NCBI RefSeq assembly: GCF_024732245.1
Contig: NZ_CP093845.1
Span: forward strand, 2,728,001 to 2,792,000
DNA: 64,000 nt
Reading direction: 5' to 3'
Source: Dietzia sp. B32
Lineage (GTDB): Bacteria; Actinomycetota; Actinomycetes; Mycobacteriales; Mycobacteriaceae
Both the position numbers and the translations under genes were made by a program. This document shows positions 50,668 through 59,281 of this stretch, in pieces (the first letter of the stretch is position 1; the number at the start of each line of letters is the position of its first letter). The notes below the pieces were generated by a model. The model saw only the letters and a program-made list of their open reading frames with translations, made no database searches and was not told where the DNA came from.

Positions 50668-50740
50668 CTAGGTGTCAGTTCATCCCCCCTAGAACTGGCA
50701 CTTCTAAGAGACCGCGGCGCCCCCCTGCCGCGGTCTCTTG
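50668..50740 (+). ncRNA. 6C small RNA
   Basis: Two stem-loops, each with a run of six C in the loop, match the actinobacterial 6C RNA (B11 in M. tuberculosis). Loop 1: stem GTGTCAGTTC/GAACTGGCAC at 50672-50701 with loop ATCCCCCCTA. Loop 2: 13-bp stem AAGAGACCGCGGC/GCCGCGGTCTCTT at 50706-50739 with loop GCCCCCCT, followed by a short TTG tail that acts as terminator. The location between Rv3661-type and Rv3660c (ssd)-type genes is the same as in M. tuberculosis. A possible -10 GATACT lies about 30 nt upstream. The RNA is thought to base-pair with mRNAs through its C-rich loops. Confidence 0.88.
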
Positions 50741-50901
50741 CATTTCCGAACGTGTCTCGCACGCGGCCGCCACTCATGCTGCGTGCGACGGCGGTGACGA
50801 GTCAGCCGGGTTCTCCACAGCCCCGTCCCCCTCCACAGCCCGACCGCCGCGGGCCCCCTCGGCGGCGGTGTCGGCCGGGTCGGTGGGTGAGGCTGGGCCC
50901 C

Positions 50902-51918
50902 GTGAACACGACTACGAGAACGCGATCCGTCGCGGTGGACGTCACCGACCCCGACCTGGACGCCGACGTGCGCGCCGTGCTGGCCGCCCTGGCCCTGGAC
51001 ACGGACCCCGCGGGCGGGGCGCACGGCGAGGTGGTGGTCACCGATCGCGCCGACCCGATGGCGGGGGTCGGTGGGTCACGCGTCGTGCGGATCGGATCGG
51101 ACCGCGAACCGGGCGACGACGACGACGAGGTGGTCCGTCTGCCGTCCGGTACGGGCGATCTCGTGGGGATGCTGCTCGCGCCGGCACCGACGAGGTCGGG
51201 GCCGCTGGTGGAGGTGGCCGGCGCCGTGGGCGGGTGCGGGGCCAGCACCCTGGCGGCAGCCCTCGCGGTGCGGGCCGCCCCGTCCATCCGGACCCTGCTG
51301 GTCGAGGCGGACCCGCACGGCACCGGCGTCGATCTCCTACTGGGCGCCGAGGACCGGCCCGGACTGCGGGTCGAGGACGTGCGTGCCGACCTGGGGGGAC
51401 CGGACCCGGAGGCTCTGTGGGGTGCGGTTCCCGAGGCCCTGCCCGGGCTCGGCGTCCTGGCGCGGTCCAGGCGCCGACCCGCCCCGGCCGACCCGGCCCC
51501 CGTCCGTGATGGCGCCCCGGGTGCGATGCAGGCCCACCGGGAAGCCGGGGGACTGGTGGTCAGCGATCGTGGTGGCCTCGCCGACGGCGGGCCCGCGCCG
51601 GCCGGCGCCGACCTCGTCGTCGTCGTCACCAGGGCCGACCTGTCGGGCGCGGTCGCCGCCGGACACGCGGTGCACGAGGCGCCCGGGGCGGTCCTGGTGA
51701 TCAGGACCGGACGCGCCGATCCCCTGCACGCCGCAGACGTCGCCGACGCGGCCGGGGCGAGGCGCTGGTTCGTCCTGCCCGAGATCGCAGCGGTGCGCCG
51801 CGCGGCGGGCGCCGGTGACCTGGGGACCGCGCTCCACCGCGGGCGGGCGGGCCGGGTGCGACGACTGGCCGCGGTTGCCGACGTGTTGCTGGAGCAGGTG
51901 GGTCTCGATGGACGGTGA
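50902..51918 (+). CDS. ssd: Septum-site-determining-like ATPase Ssd (CpaE-like)
   Basis: 338 residues from GTG 50902. It is a MinD/CpaE-type P-loop relative: VEVAGAVGGCGASTLAAALAV holds a changed Walker A (GAVGGCGASTL), and LLVEADPHGTGVDLLLGAED resembles the switch region. It corresponds to Rv3660c (Ssd), which affects septum formation and stress genes, and sits at the head of a tad operon. No clear Shine-Dalgarno; the transcript may be leaderless or begin in the C-rich region before it. The stop overlaps the tadA start. Confidence 0.85.
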   Translation: MNTTTRTRSVAVDVTDPDLDADVRAVLAALALDTDPAGGAHGEVVVTDRADPMAGVGGSRVVRIGSDREPGDDDDEVVRLPSGTGDLVGMLLAPAPTRSGPLVEVAGAVGGCGASTLAAALAVRAAPSIRTLLVEADPHGTGVDLLLGAEDRPGLRVEDVRADLGGPDPEALWGAVPEALPGLGVLARSRRRPAPADPAPVRDGAPGAMQAHREAGGLVVSDRGGLADGGPAPAGADLVVVVTRADLSGAVAAGHAVHEAPGAVLVIRTGRADPLHAADVADAAGARRWFVLPEIAAVRRAAGAGDLGTALHRGRAGRVRRLAAVADVLLEQVGLDGR

Positions 51919-53092
51919 CGATCCGGGCCCGGCCACGCCGTCGGTCGACCTGGTGGACAGGGTGCGTGCGCGACTGGCCGGGCTGGGCGTCGAACCCGAG
52001 CCCGACGAGGTGGTCCGCGCGGTGCGGGCAGAGTCGGGGGTCCTCCACGGGCACCTCGACCTGCTGCGGACCGCCCGGCTGGTCCGCGAACACCTGGCCG
52101 GGGCCGGGCCGCTCGAGAAGCTCCTGGCGAGCCCCGGGGTCACCGACGTGGTGGTCGACGGGCCGGGGCCGGCGCTGGTGGACCGCGGACGTGGACTGGA
52201 GGAGACGGAGGTCTCGGTCCCGACCGAGGCCGAGCTGCGATCCCTGGCGGTGCGGTTGGCGGGGCGGGCCGGTCAGCGGCTCGATGACGCCCGCCCCTGG
52301 GCCGACGGGGTGGTGCGCTCCCGTGACGGGATGGCGTGGCGGTTGCACGCGGTACTGCCGCCGGTTGCCGTGGACGGTACCTGCCTGTCGCTACGGGTGT
52401 CGCGGCCGGCTCAGGTGACCTTCGACCGGCTGGTTGAGGCGGGAACGGTTCCACCCTCGGCGGAGGCGCTGCTGCGCGGACTCGTCGACGCCAGGGTGGG
52501 GTACCTCGTGGTGGGCGGGACCGGCTCCGGCAAGACCACCATGCTCGCGGCCCTGTTGGGGCTGGTCCCGGCGGCCGAGAGGCTGCTGTGCGTGGAGGAT
52601 TCCCCTGAGCTCCGGCCCGCGCACCCGCACGTCGTGCGTCTCGTGGTGCGGCACGGCAACGTGGAGGGCGCCGGCGAGGTGACCATGGCCGACCTGGTCC
52701 GGCAGGCGCTGCGGATGCGTCCGGACCGGATCGCGGTGGGGGAGGTGCGCGGCGGCGAGGTCGCCGACCTGCTGGCCGCCCTGAACACCGGACACGACGG
52801 CAGTGCCGGCACCGTCCACGCCAATTCGCCCACGGAGCTGCCCGCCCGACTCGAGGCGCTCGGCGCGCTGGGCGGGCTCGACCGGGCGGCGCTGTCGGCG
52901 CAGGTGGCGGCGTCGTTGCGTGTGGTGGTGGGCATGCGCCGCCAACCCGACGGGCAGCGGGTCGTCGACTCGATCGGGGTGGTGCGACGCGAGGCGCACG
53001 GGATCGTCGTGGACCCGGCCTGGCGCGCCGACGGCGGAGAGGTCCCCGGTCGCGCGGGGTTGGATGCCCTGCTCGGGGAGCGGGTCCCGTGA
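51908..53092 (+). CDS. tadA: TadA/CpaF pilus-assembly ATPase
   Basis: 394 residues. Secretion ATPase with Walker A VVGGTGSGKTTMLAAL, Asp box RLLCVEDSPELRP, Walker B-like RPDRIAVGEVRGGEVADLLAALNTGHDGSAGTVHAN (in parts) with the His box. It powers assembly of Flp pili. The ATG overlaps the end of ssd. Corresponds to Rv3659c. Confidence 0.94.
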   Translation: MDGDDPGPATPSVDLVDRVRARLAGLGVEPEPDEVVRAVRAESGVLHGHLDLLRTARLVREHLAGAGPLEKLLASPGVTDVVVDGPGPALVDRGRGLEETEVSVPTEAELRSLAVRLAGRAGQRLDDARPWADGVVRSRDGMAWRLHAVLPPVAVDGTCLSLRVSRPAQVTFDRLVEAGTVPPSAEALLRGLVDARVGYLVVGGTGSGKTTMLAALLGLVPAAERLLCVEDSPELRPAHPHVVRLVVRHGNVEGAGEVTMADLVRQALRMRPDRIAVGEVRGGEVADLLAALNTGHDGSAGTVHANSPTELPARLEALGALGGLDRAALSAQVAASLRVVVGMRRQPDGQRVVDSIGVVRREAHGIVVDPAWRADGGEVPGRAGLDALLGERVP

Positions 53093-53976
53093 CGGCCGCG
53101 CTGTTCCTGGCGGCCGCGCTGCTGGCGTGGCCGGGCGGGATGGCGGCGCGCCGGTTGAGCGCTCTGGTGGACGAGGGCGGTCCGGCCCGTGACGGTACGG
53201 GGGCGGGCCGCCACGCCGTCGGGCCCGGGGATCCGGGCGTTCGGGCCCGGGCCGCCGGACTTCGCGCGGCCCTCGCCCGGGTGCCGGCCGGGGTGCTGTG
53301 GCCCCTGGCCGCGGGCACCGTCGCGCTGGTGGGGGCGGGTCCGTTCCATGCATGCGCGGCCGCGGTGCTGGGCGGTACCGCCGCCGACCTGCACGGGCGC
53401 GCGGCCGAGCGCCGGCAGCGTCTCGCGCGGCTGGGGGCTTGGGAACGCGCGCTCGACGACACCTCCTCCGCCCTGCGGGCCGGAGCCGGGCCGGGTCACG
53501 CCCTCGGGCAGGCTGCCGACGCGGCGGGGGCACACGACCCGGAGGTGGCCGGGATCCTCACCGCGGCCGGGTCCCACGCCCGCCTGGGCGGTGACGTCGC
53601 CGTAGCCCTCCGTCCCGTCGGAGGGGACTCGCCGGCAGGGGACCGGGTCGCCGGCGAACTCGCCGGTGCCTGGCTCCTCGCCACGCGACACGGGGTGGTG
53701 TTGGCCGACGTCGTCGACGGACTGCGAACAGACGTCGCCTCGCGGCGGCAGCGGGCCCTCCGCGTCGACGCCACCCTCGCCGGACCCCGCGCCACCGCCG
53801 TCATCCTCACCGCGCTCCCCGGGCTGGGCGTCCTCCTGGGATCCGGCTTCGGAGCCGACCCTCTCGGGGTGCTCCGCAACGGCGCACTCGGCGGGGTGTT
53901 GTGCCTGGCCGGGGCCGTCCTGTTGGCCGCGGGGCTCCTGTGGACCGACCGCATCGCCGGCGGTGCCGCCCGATGA
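53089..53976 (+). CDS. tadB: TadB-like inner-membrane pilus protein
   Basis: 295 residues from GTG 53089 (GTGA with the tadA stop). N-terminal helices, a cytoplasmic part with a type II secretion F-domain (LARLGAWERALDDTSSALRAGAGPGHALGQAADAAG, in parts), then two C-terminal helices ending LLAAGLLWTDRIAGG. Platform protein on which TadA acts. Ala/Gly-rich, as in related genomes; Rv3658c equivalent. Confidence 0.85.
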   Translation: MTAALFLAAALLAWPGGMAARRLSALVDEGGPARDGTGAGRHAVGPGDPGVRARAAGLRAALARVPAGVLWPLAAGTVALVGAGPFHACAAAVLGGTAADLHGRAAERRQRLARLGAWERALDDTSSALRAGAGPGHALGQAADAAGAHDPEVAGILTAAGSHARLGGDVAVALRPVGGDSPAGDRVAGELAGAWLLATRHGVVLADVVDGLRTDVASRRQRALRVDATLAGPRATAVILTALPGLGVLLGSGFGADPLGVLRNGALGGVLCLAGAVLLAAGLLWTDRIAGGAAR

Positions 53977-54632
53977 CCGCGACCGTCCTGCTGCTCGCCG
54001 TCGCCGTGTGCGTGGCGCCGTGGCGTCCCCGCGCCGCCGGCAGGTTGGACGCCCTCCGCCACCTCTCCCACGTCTCGAGGCCCCGGGTCCGAGGCCGCGA
54101 TCGGCCCGGGGTGCCATTCCTCCCGCTGCCGATGGCCTCGATGGCACGGATCACCCGCCGACGTGCCGTCCCCGCCGACACCGGATCCCTCGCCCAGCTG
54201 CTGGACCTGCTCGCGGTCGCGCTCCTGGCAGGTCTGCCCGCACCCGACGCCCTGGCCGCGGTCGCCGACGCGGTCGACCGCACAGATCCCGGCTCGGCGC
54301 TCCCGCTGCGGGCGGCGGCGGCACGGATGCGGCTCGGCGCCACCCCGGCCGAGGCCTGGCGTGAGGTTCCGGGCGCCGCACGGCTCGCCCCGATCTCCTC
54401 GGTACTGACCCGGGCGACGGACGGCGGCGGGTCGGTACGGGCCGCCCTCGAGCACGCCGCCGATCGAATGCGATCCGAGGCCGACGCCGCGGCCACCGCC
54501 CGCGCCGAGCGGGCCGCGGTCATGGTCGCCGGCCCGCTCGGCCTGTGCTTCCTCCCGGCGTTCGTCTGCCTGGGAGTGCTCCCCGTCGTGGTGGGACTCG
54601 CCGACGGGATGCTGCCGGGGGTCCTCCCGTGA
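53973..54632 (+). CDS. tadC: TadC-like inner-membrane pilus protein
   Basis: 219 residues from ATG 53973, overlapping the tadB stop. F-domain motif LAQLLDLLAVALLAGLPAPDALAAVADA, then SVLTRATDGGGSVRAALEHAADRMRSEADA and C-terminal helices GPLGLCFLPAFVCLGVLPVVVG. Together with tadB it forms the membrane platform. Matches Rv3657c. Confidence 0.85.
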   Translation: MTATVLLLAVAVCVAPWRPRAAGRLDALRHLSHVSRPRVRGRDRPGVPFLPLPMASMARITRRRAVPADTGSLAQLLDLLAVALLAGLPAPDALAAVADAVDRTDPGSALPLRAAAARMRLGATPAEAWREVPGAARLAPISSVLTRATDGGGSVRAALEHAADRMRSEADAAATARAERAAVMVAGPLGLCFLPAFVCLGVLPVVVGLADGMLPGVLP

Positions 54633-54701
54633 GCGGACCCCGCGGCCACACCGATTCCGGGGCGGAGACACCGCCCCGGTCACCGAAGAAGGAGAACCCA
54701 G

Positions 54702-54962
54702 ATGAACACCAACCCCACGACCCCGCTCGTCGCTCGTGCCCTCGTCTCGACCGGCGCACTGGTCGCTCGGACACGTACAGCGCTGAGACGACATTTCAGC
54801 ACGGTGAACAGCGCGGATGCCGGGATGTCGACTGTCGAGTACGCGGTGGGGACGATCGCGGCGGCCGCGTTCGGCGCCGTCCTGTACACCGTCGTCAGCG
54901 GCGACTCGATCCCCGACGCCCTCGGCGGGATCATCGAACAGGCTCTCAACACGTCGGTGTGA
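54702..54962 (+). CDS. Flp-pilin-like protein (DUF4244)
   Basis: 86 residues; AAGGAG lies 8 nt before ATG 54702. A basic leader (VARTRTALRRHFSTVNSADAG) is followed by MSTVEYAVGTIAAAAFGAVLY; G followed by x4-E-Y is the prepilin signal of the Flp family with conserved Glu and Tyr. The rest is a short C-terminal helix. It would be cleaved and assembled into thin adhesive pili. Rv3656c equivalent. No prepilin peptidase gene is in the window. Confidence 0.9.
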   Translation: MNTNPTTPLVARALVSTGALVARTRTALRRHFSTVNSADAGMSTVEYAVGTIAAAAFGAVLYTVVSGDSIPDALGGIIEQALNTSV

Positions 54963-55321
54963 CGGTGCGGCGGTGGCTCCGTGCGGAGACGGCCCGTGAC
55001 GACGGTTCGGTGACTGTGGAGGCGGCCCTCGGCATCGCCTCCCTGGTCATGGTGGTCGGTGTCGCCGCCGCGGGGGCCGGCGCGGCACTCACGCAGATCC
55101 GGGTGGTCGATGCCGCGCGGGAGGCCGCGCGGGTGGCCGCGATGACCGGCCCGGGCGACGGGGTGGCGGCCGGACAGGCCGTGTCACCCGGCGCCGAGGT
55201 GTCGGTGGACGGCGGCGGATCGTTCGTCACGGCCGTGGTCGTGGCGCCGGCGCGTGGTCTGCCGGGCGTCGAGCTCCGCGGCCGGGCGGTCGCGCGGACC
55301 GAGCCGGGGGCGGTGGGATGA
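54959..55321 (+). CDS. tadE: TadE-like minor pilin
   Basis: 120 residues from GTG 54959 (GTGA with the pilin stop). Pseudopilin feature: DDGSVTVEAALGIASLVMVVG, Glu after the short leader, then a hydrophobic helix. The C-terminal beta-rich part follows. Rv3655c equivalent. Confidence 0.85.
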   Translation: MTVRRWLRAETARDDGSVTVEAALGIASLVMVVGVAAAGAGAALTQIRVVDAAREAARVAAMTGPGDGVAAGQAVSPGAEVSVDGGGSFVTAVVVAPARGLPGVELRGRAVARTEPGAVG

Positions 55322-55770
55322 CGTGCGCCTGGCCCGGCCGCGCCGGCCACGAGAGGACCGGGATCACTGGGTCGTCGCCACCCCGCCGCGCCGGGGCGGT
55401 GTCCCGCCGCGGTGGGTGGCGGCCGGTCGACCTCGACGACGACGAGGGCGTCATGACCGTCACGACCGCCTTCGCCGTGGCCGCCGTGCTGGCTCTGGCG
55501 GTTGCGGTGCTGCTGGTGGGCAGGGCGACCGTGGCCGGGCACGCCGCCCGGGCGGCCGCGGACCTGGCCGCGCTGGCGGGCGCGCACGCGCTGCGCGCGG
55601 GCGAGGACCCGTGCGCGGCGGCGTCCGGGATCGCCGACGCGAACCGGGCGGAGCTGTCGGTGTGTCGGGTCGACGGGCACGACGTGGTGGCCAGAGCGGA
55701 GGTCCGTGTGGATCTCGGGGTGTTCGGGGCGCGGTCGGCGTCGGCCGTGGCCCGGGCGGGGCCGGTCTGA
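55318..55770 (+). CDS. TadE-like secreted/pilin protein (Rv3654c family)
   Basis: 150 residues from ATG 55318, overlapping the tadE stop. A long basic N-terminus precedes DDDEGVMTVTTAFAVAAVLALAVAVLLVGRATVAGHAARAAADLAALAGAHAL (given in parts), a membrane helix like that of the TadE family. Two cysteines (DPCAAAS, LSVCRV) may bond. Last gene of the tad operon; convergent with the helicase gene, 47 nt between. Confidence 0.82.
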   Translation: MTCAWPGRAGHERTGITGSSPPRRAGAVSRRGGWRPVDLDDDEGVMTVTTAFAVAAVLALAVAVLLVGRATVAGHAARAAADLAALAGAHALRAGEDPCAAASGIADANRAELSVCRVDGHDVVARAEVRVDLGVFGARSASAVARAGPV

Positions 55771-55817
55771 CGGGTCATCCCGCCGCCCCGCCGCGACGGC
55801 CGCCCCCGCCGCCCCGC

Positions 55818-58163
55818 CTACGCGGCCGACCCGGGTGCCGGCGTGGACAGCTGCCCCACCACCTCCGTGAGCAGCGCGATCGCCCCCGGCTTGGACAGCG
55901 GGTCGTTGCCGTTGCCGCACTTGGGTGACTGGATGCAGGACGGGCACCCTGACTCGCACTCGCAGGAGCGGATCGCGGCCAGCGTCGCCCCCAGCCACGA
56001 GGTGGCGCGCCGGAAGCCGCGCTCGGCGAATCCCGCGCCGCCGGCATAGCCGTCGTAGACGAACACCGTGGGCAGCCCGGTGTCCGGGTGCAGGGCGGTC
56101 GATACACCTCCGATGTCCCAGCGGTCGCACGTCGCCACCAGCGGAAGCAGTCCGATCGCCGCGTGCTCGGCGGCGTGCAGCGCCCCCGGCCAGTCCGCCT
56201 CCTCCAGACCGGCGACACGCAGCAGCTGCGGGGTGAGTGTGTAGACCACGGCCCGCGTGGCCAGTGTGGTCGCGGGCAGATCCAGCGGGGTCACATCGAG
56301 GATCTCGCCGCCGCGCAGTCGTCGTTGGTACCCGGTGACGCGGGTGGTCACCTCGACGTCGGCCAGCGAGAGGGTGACGGGGCCGGCGGGCACCGACTCG
56401 AGTGTCTGCACCAGATCGATCGACACCTGCTCACGTGCGCTGGTCGTCCACTCGGGGACCTCCGGGTGGCACAGTGCCAGTCCGTCCTCGAGGTTCAACT
56501 CGTCCACGATGAACGACTCGCCCTGGTGCAGGTAGAGCGCCCCCGGGTGGACCTGGGAGCGCGCCCGGACGGAGTCGATCGTGCCGAGCATGCGGCCGTC
56601 CACGGCGTCCACGATCACCACCTCGGCCCCGCCCGTGCCACGGATGTCGACCTCGGAGTGCGGGGTGTGGTCGTCGGCGGCCGGGTACCACCCGGCGGGC
56701 CGGCGCCTCACCAGGCCGTCGTCGGAGAGACGTTCCAGAACCTCGGTCGCGCCCCAGGCGCGGGCCTCGTCGTGGGTCATGGGCCGCTCGCTCACCGCGC
56801 ACCGCAACTGCCCGGCCAGCAGGACGGGGTTGCGAGGGTCGGTGACGGTGGCCTCGACCGGGCGGCCGAGCAGTGCCTCGGGGTGGTGGACGAGGTAGGT
56901 GTCCAGCGGGTCGTCGCGCGCGACCAGCATCACCAGGGCGCCCTGCCCCCGGCGGCCGGCGCGCCCGGCCTGCTGCCAGAACGAGGCGATGGTGCCCGGG
57001 AACCCGGCGCTGACCACGGCGTCGAGCCCGGAGATGTCCACCCCTAGCTCGAGTGCCGAGGTGGACGCGACCCCCACGAGTTCGCCGTCGGCGAGGCCGC
57101 GTTCGAGGGCGCGGCGGTCGTCGGCGAGGTACCCGGCCCGATAGGCGGCGATTCGTCCGGCCAGCTCGCGGCCGCGTTCACCGTGCTCGGACACCAACCG
57201 CTCGCGGGCGCGCAGCGCGGTGGACTCCGCGCCGGCCCGTGAGCGGACGAAGGTCAGGGTCCGCGCGCCCTCCGCGACGAGGGACGCCATGAGTGCGGAC
57301 GCCTCGACCGGGGCGGGCCGCCGGACCGGCGCGCCGTGTTCGCCGGACAGGCCCTCCATGAGCGGCGGCTCCCACAGGGCGACGGTCCGGCCGCCCTGCG
57401 GGGAGGCGTCGTCGGTGACCTCGACGCAGTCGCGGCCGACGAGGGTCGTCGCGGCGGCACCGGCATCGGAGGTGGTGGCGGAGGCGAGGATGAAGGTCGG
57501 TGCGGCGCCCAGCGCCCGCGCGAGGCGGTCGAGCCGGCGCAGGACGAGGGCGACGTTGGAGCCGAACACCCCCCGGTAGGAGTGACACTCGTCGACGACG
57601 ACGAAGCGCAGCCCCCGCAGGATCCGTGTCCACTGCCGGGCCCGGCCGAGAAGTGACAGGTGGAGCATGTCCGGATTGGTGACGATCCACCGGGAGTTCT
57701 CCCGTATCCAGGGTCGGGCGTCCGTCGGGGTGTCGCCGTCGTAGGAGGCAGGAGCCACGTGGGAGAGCTCGGGCACGGCGTCCACCAGCGAGATGACGGA
57801 CGACAGCTGGTCCTGCCCGAGTGCCTTGGTCGGAGCCAGGTAGAGCACGCAGGCGTTGCGATCGGCCGCCAGCGCGCTGAGCGCGGGCAGTTGGTAGCCG
57901 AGGGACTTGCCCGACGCGGTCCCCGTCGCGACCACCACGTTCCGGCCGGCGTGGGCGTGCTCGGCGGTGGCCACTTGGTGGGCCCACGGTCGGTCGACCC
58001 CGCGGCCGCGCAGCTCGCGCACCAGACCGGGGTGCGCCCAGGAGGGCCAGTCGGCGTACCGGGCCTCGCGCGCGGGCAGGTCGACGGCGTGCGTGAGTGG
58101 CGACGCCCCGGCGGGAATCTGCTCGAGCAGATGGCCCAGGAGTTCGCGTCCGTAAGTCGTCAC
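55818..58163 (-). CDS. DEAD/H-box helicase with DUF1998-type zinc cluster
   Basis: 781 residues. Superfamily 2 motifs: VVVATGTASGKSLGYQLPAL (I), VVVDECHSY (II, DECH), ILASATTSDAG (III), and ALELGVDISGLDAVVSAGFPGTIASFWQQAGRAGRRGQG in motifs V-VI (in parts). The C-terminal CECESGCPSCIQSPKCGNGND supplies four or five cysteines for metal binding. It matches Rv3649 and the MrfA-like repair helicases that excise mitomycin C adducts. GTG 58163 is the start. No operon partner on this strand. Confidence 0.93.
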   Translation of the reverse strand: MTTYGRELLGHLLEQIPAGASPLTHAVDLPAREARYADWPSWAHPGLVRELRGRGVDRPWAHQVATAEHAHAGRNVVVATGTASGKSLGYQLPALSALAADRNACVLYLAPTKALGQDQLSSVISLVDAVPELSHVAPASYDGDTPTDARPWIRENSRWIVTNPDMLHLSLLGRARQWTRILRGLRFVVVDECHSYRGVFGSNVALVLRRLDRLARALGAAPTFILASATTSDAGAAATTLVGRDCVEVTDDASPQGGRTVALWEPPLMEGLSGEHGAPVRRPAPVEASALMASLVAEGARTLTFVRSRAGAESTALRARERLVSEHGERGRELAGRIAAYRAGYLADDRRALERGLADGELVGVASTSALELGVDISGLDAVVSAGFPGTIASFWQQAGRAGRRGQGALVMLVARDDPLDTYLVHHPEALLGRPVEATVTDPRNPVLLAGQLRCAVSERPMTHDEARAWGATEVLERLSDDGLVRRRPAGWYPAADDHTPHSEVDIRGTGGAEVVIVDAVDGRMLGTIDSVRARSQVHPGALYLHQGESFIVDELNLEDGLALCHPEVPEWTTSAREQVSIDLVQTLESVPAGPVTLSLADVEVTTRVTGYQRRLRGGEILDVTPLDLPATTLATRAVVYTLTPQLLRVAGLEEADWPGALHAAEHAAIGLLPLVATCDRWDIGGVSTALHPDTGLPTVFVYDGYAGGAGFAERGFRRATSWLGATLAAIRSCECESGCPSCIQSPKCGNGNDPLSKPGAIALLTEVVGQLSTPAPGSAA

Positions 58164-58362
58164 CCCTCGACCGTAGAGGGCGGATCGACCACCGCGCCGG
58201 AACGGCCTGCCCCGGATCTGTTCTCCTCGGGCTGTCGTCGTGATCTACTGGACCCGGTCGTCATCATCGCCCGCGGACACCCCGTGGTCGGGGGCGCCGG
58301 CCCGACACGCGTGGCCATCCCGCGAGTCGCACCTGGCAGTACGGAAAAGGAACACATCAAAA

Positions 58363-58566
58363 ATGGCACAGGGCACCGTCAAGTGGTTCAACGCGGAGAA
58401 GGGCTACGGGTTCATCGCCCCTGAGGACGGTTCCGCCGACCTCTTCGTCCACTACTCCTCCATCGAGGGCTCGGGCTTCAAGTCGCTCGAGGAGAACCAG
58501 CGCGTCGAGTTCGAGGTCGGCGAGGGACAGAAGGGCCCGCAGGCCCAGGACGTCCGCGCGATCTGA
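58363..58566 (+). CDS. cspA: Cold-shock protein CspA
   Basis: 67 residues, an OB-fold with RNP1 KGYGFIAPE and RNP2 [12 protein letters not shown] chaperone. AAAGGA precedes ATG 58363, and a long leader reaches back toward the helicase gene (200 nt gap). A strong terminator follows, so the gene is monocistronic. Rv3648c orthologue. Confidence 0.97.
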   Translation: MAQGTVKWFNAEKGYGFIAPEDGSADLFVHYSSIEGSGFKSLEENQRVEFEVGEGQKGPQAQDVRAI

Positions 58567-58585
58567 GAAGTTCCGGTCGATCTCG

Positions 58586-58619
58586 GCGAGGCCCCCACCG
58601 TGTGCGGTGGGGGCCTCGC
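58586..58619 (+). terminator. Terminator of cspA
   Basis: GCGAGGCCCCCACCG-TGTG-CGGTGGGGGCCTCGC, a perfect 15-bp stem, 19 nt after the stop. Confidence 0.9.
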
Positions 58620-58652
58620 GACGTGTCGGGGGTCGACCGTAGTCTCTGATGC

Positions 58653-59240
58653 GTGACGCAGCTGTCGTTCTTCGCCGCGGACGACCACGTCCCGGAGCCC
58701 TCGGACCTGGAGGGCGCGCTGGCCGCCCGGGGCCAGTCCACCCTGGCGGGCGACCTGGCGCAGGTGTCGGTGGCCCTCGACGCGGCGTGGCGGGCGGACG
58801 CTCTGGAGGCGCTCCTGATGGAGGCGGGACTCGACCCGATCCGCTCGGATGCGGGTCCGGACGGTCGCTGCACGGTGTCCACCGCGCGTAGTCCGTCCCT
58901 GGCCCCGGTGGTGCGCCGCTGGCGTCGGGGTGCGGTCACCGCGGTTCCCGACGGATGGACGCCCTCCGCCGGCGCGCTGCGCGTCTGGGTGCTCACCGCC
59001 GGCCACGTCACGGACGGGGGAGCTGTCGAGCTGGGCATCGACGCCGCGATGGAGCACCACGCACCCCGACGCGACGCCCTCCGGGCGGCCCTGGACCGCG
59101 TCGGGATCCGTACCACCTACGTCGGCAGCAAGGGCGGTGGTCCGCTGCTGCGGCTCGGTACCGCGCGGGCCCGCGCGCGACTGGCGCAGAGCATCGGGGC
59201 GGCGCCCGCCGGGGTGCCGCCGGAGCACTGGCCCGGCTGA
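58653..59240 (+). CDS. Conserved actinobacterial protein of unknown function
   Basis: 195 residues from GTG 58653. TAGTCT at 58640-58645 fits a -10 box 7 nt before the start, so the mRNA is likely leaderless. No domain recognised; the sequence SLAPVVRRWRRGAVTAVPDGWTPSAGALR and the closing VGSKGGGPLLRLGTARARARLAQ are typical for a family found beside cspA in Mycobacteriales, like Rv3647c. Role unknown. Confidence 0.8.
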   Translation: MTQLSFFAADDHVPEPSDLEGALAARGQSTLAGDLAQVSVALDAAWRADALEALLMEAGLDPIRSDAGPDGRCTVSTARSPSLAPVVRRWRRGAVTAVPDGWTPSAGALRVWVLTAGHVTDGGAVELGIDAAMEHHAPRRDALRAALDRVGIRTTYVGSKGGGPLLRLGTARARARLAQSIGAAPAGVPPEHWPG

Positions 59241-59281
59241 CGCCACCGCGCCCCTGCCGCCGCCCGAAGTACCGTGGGGGT

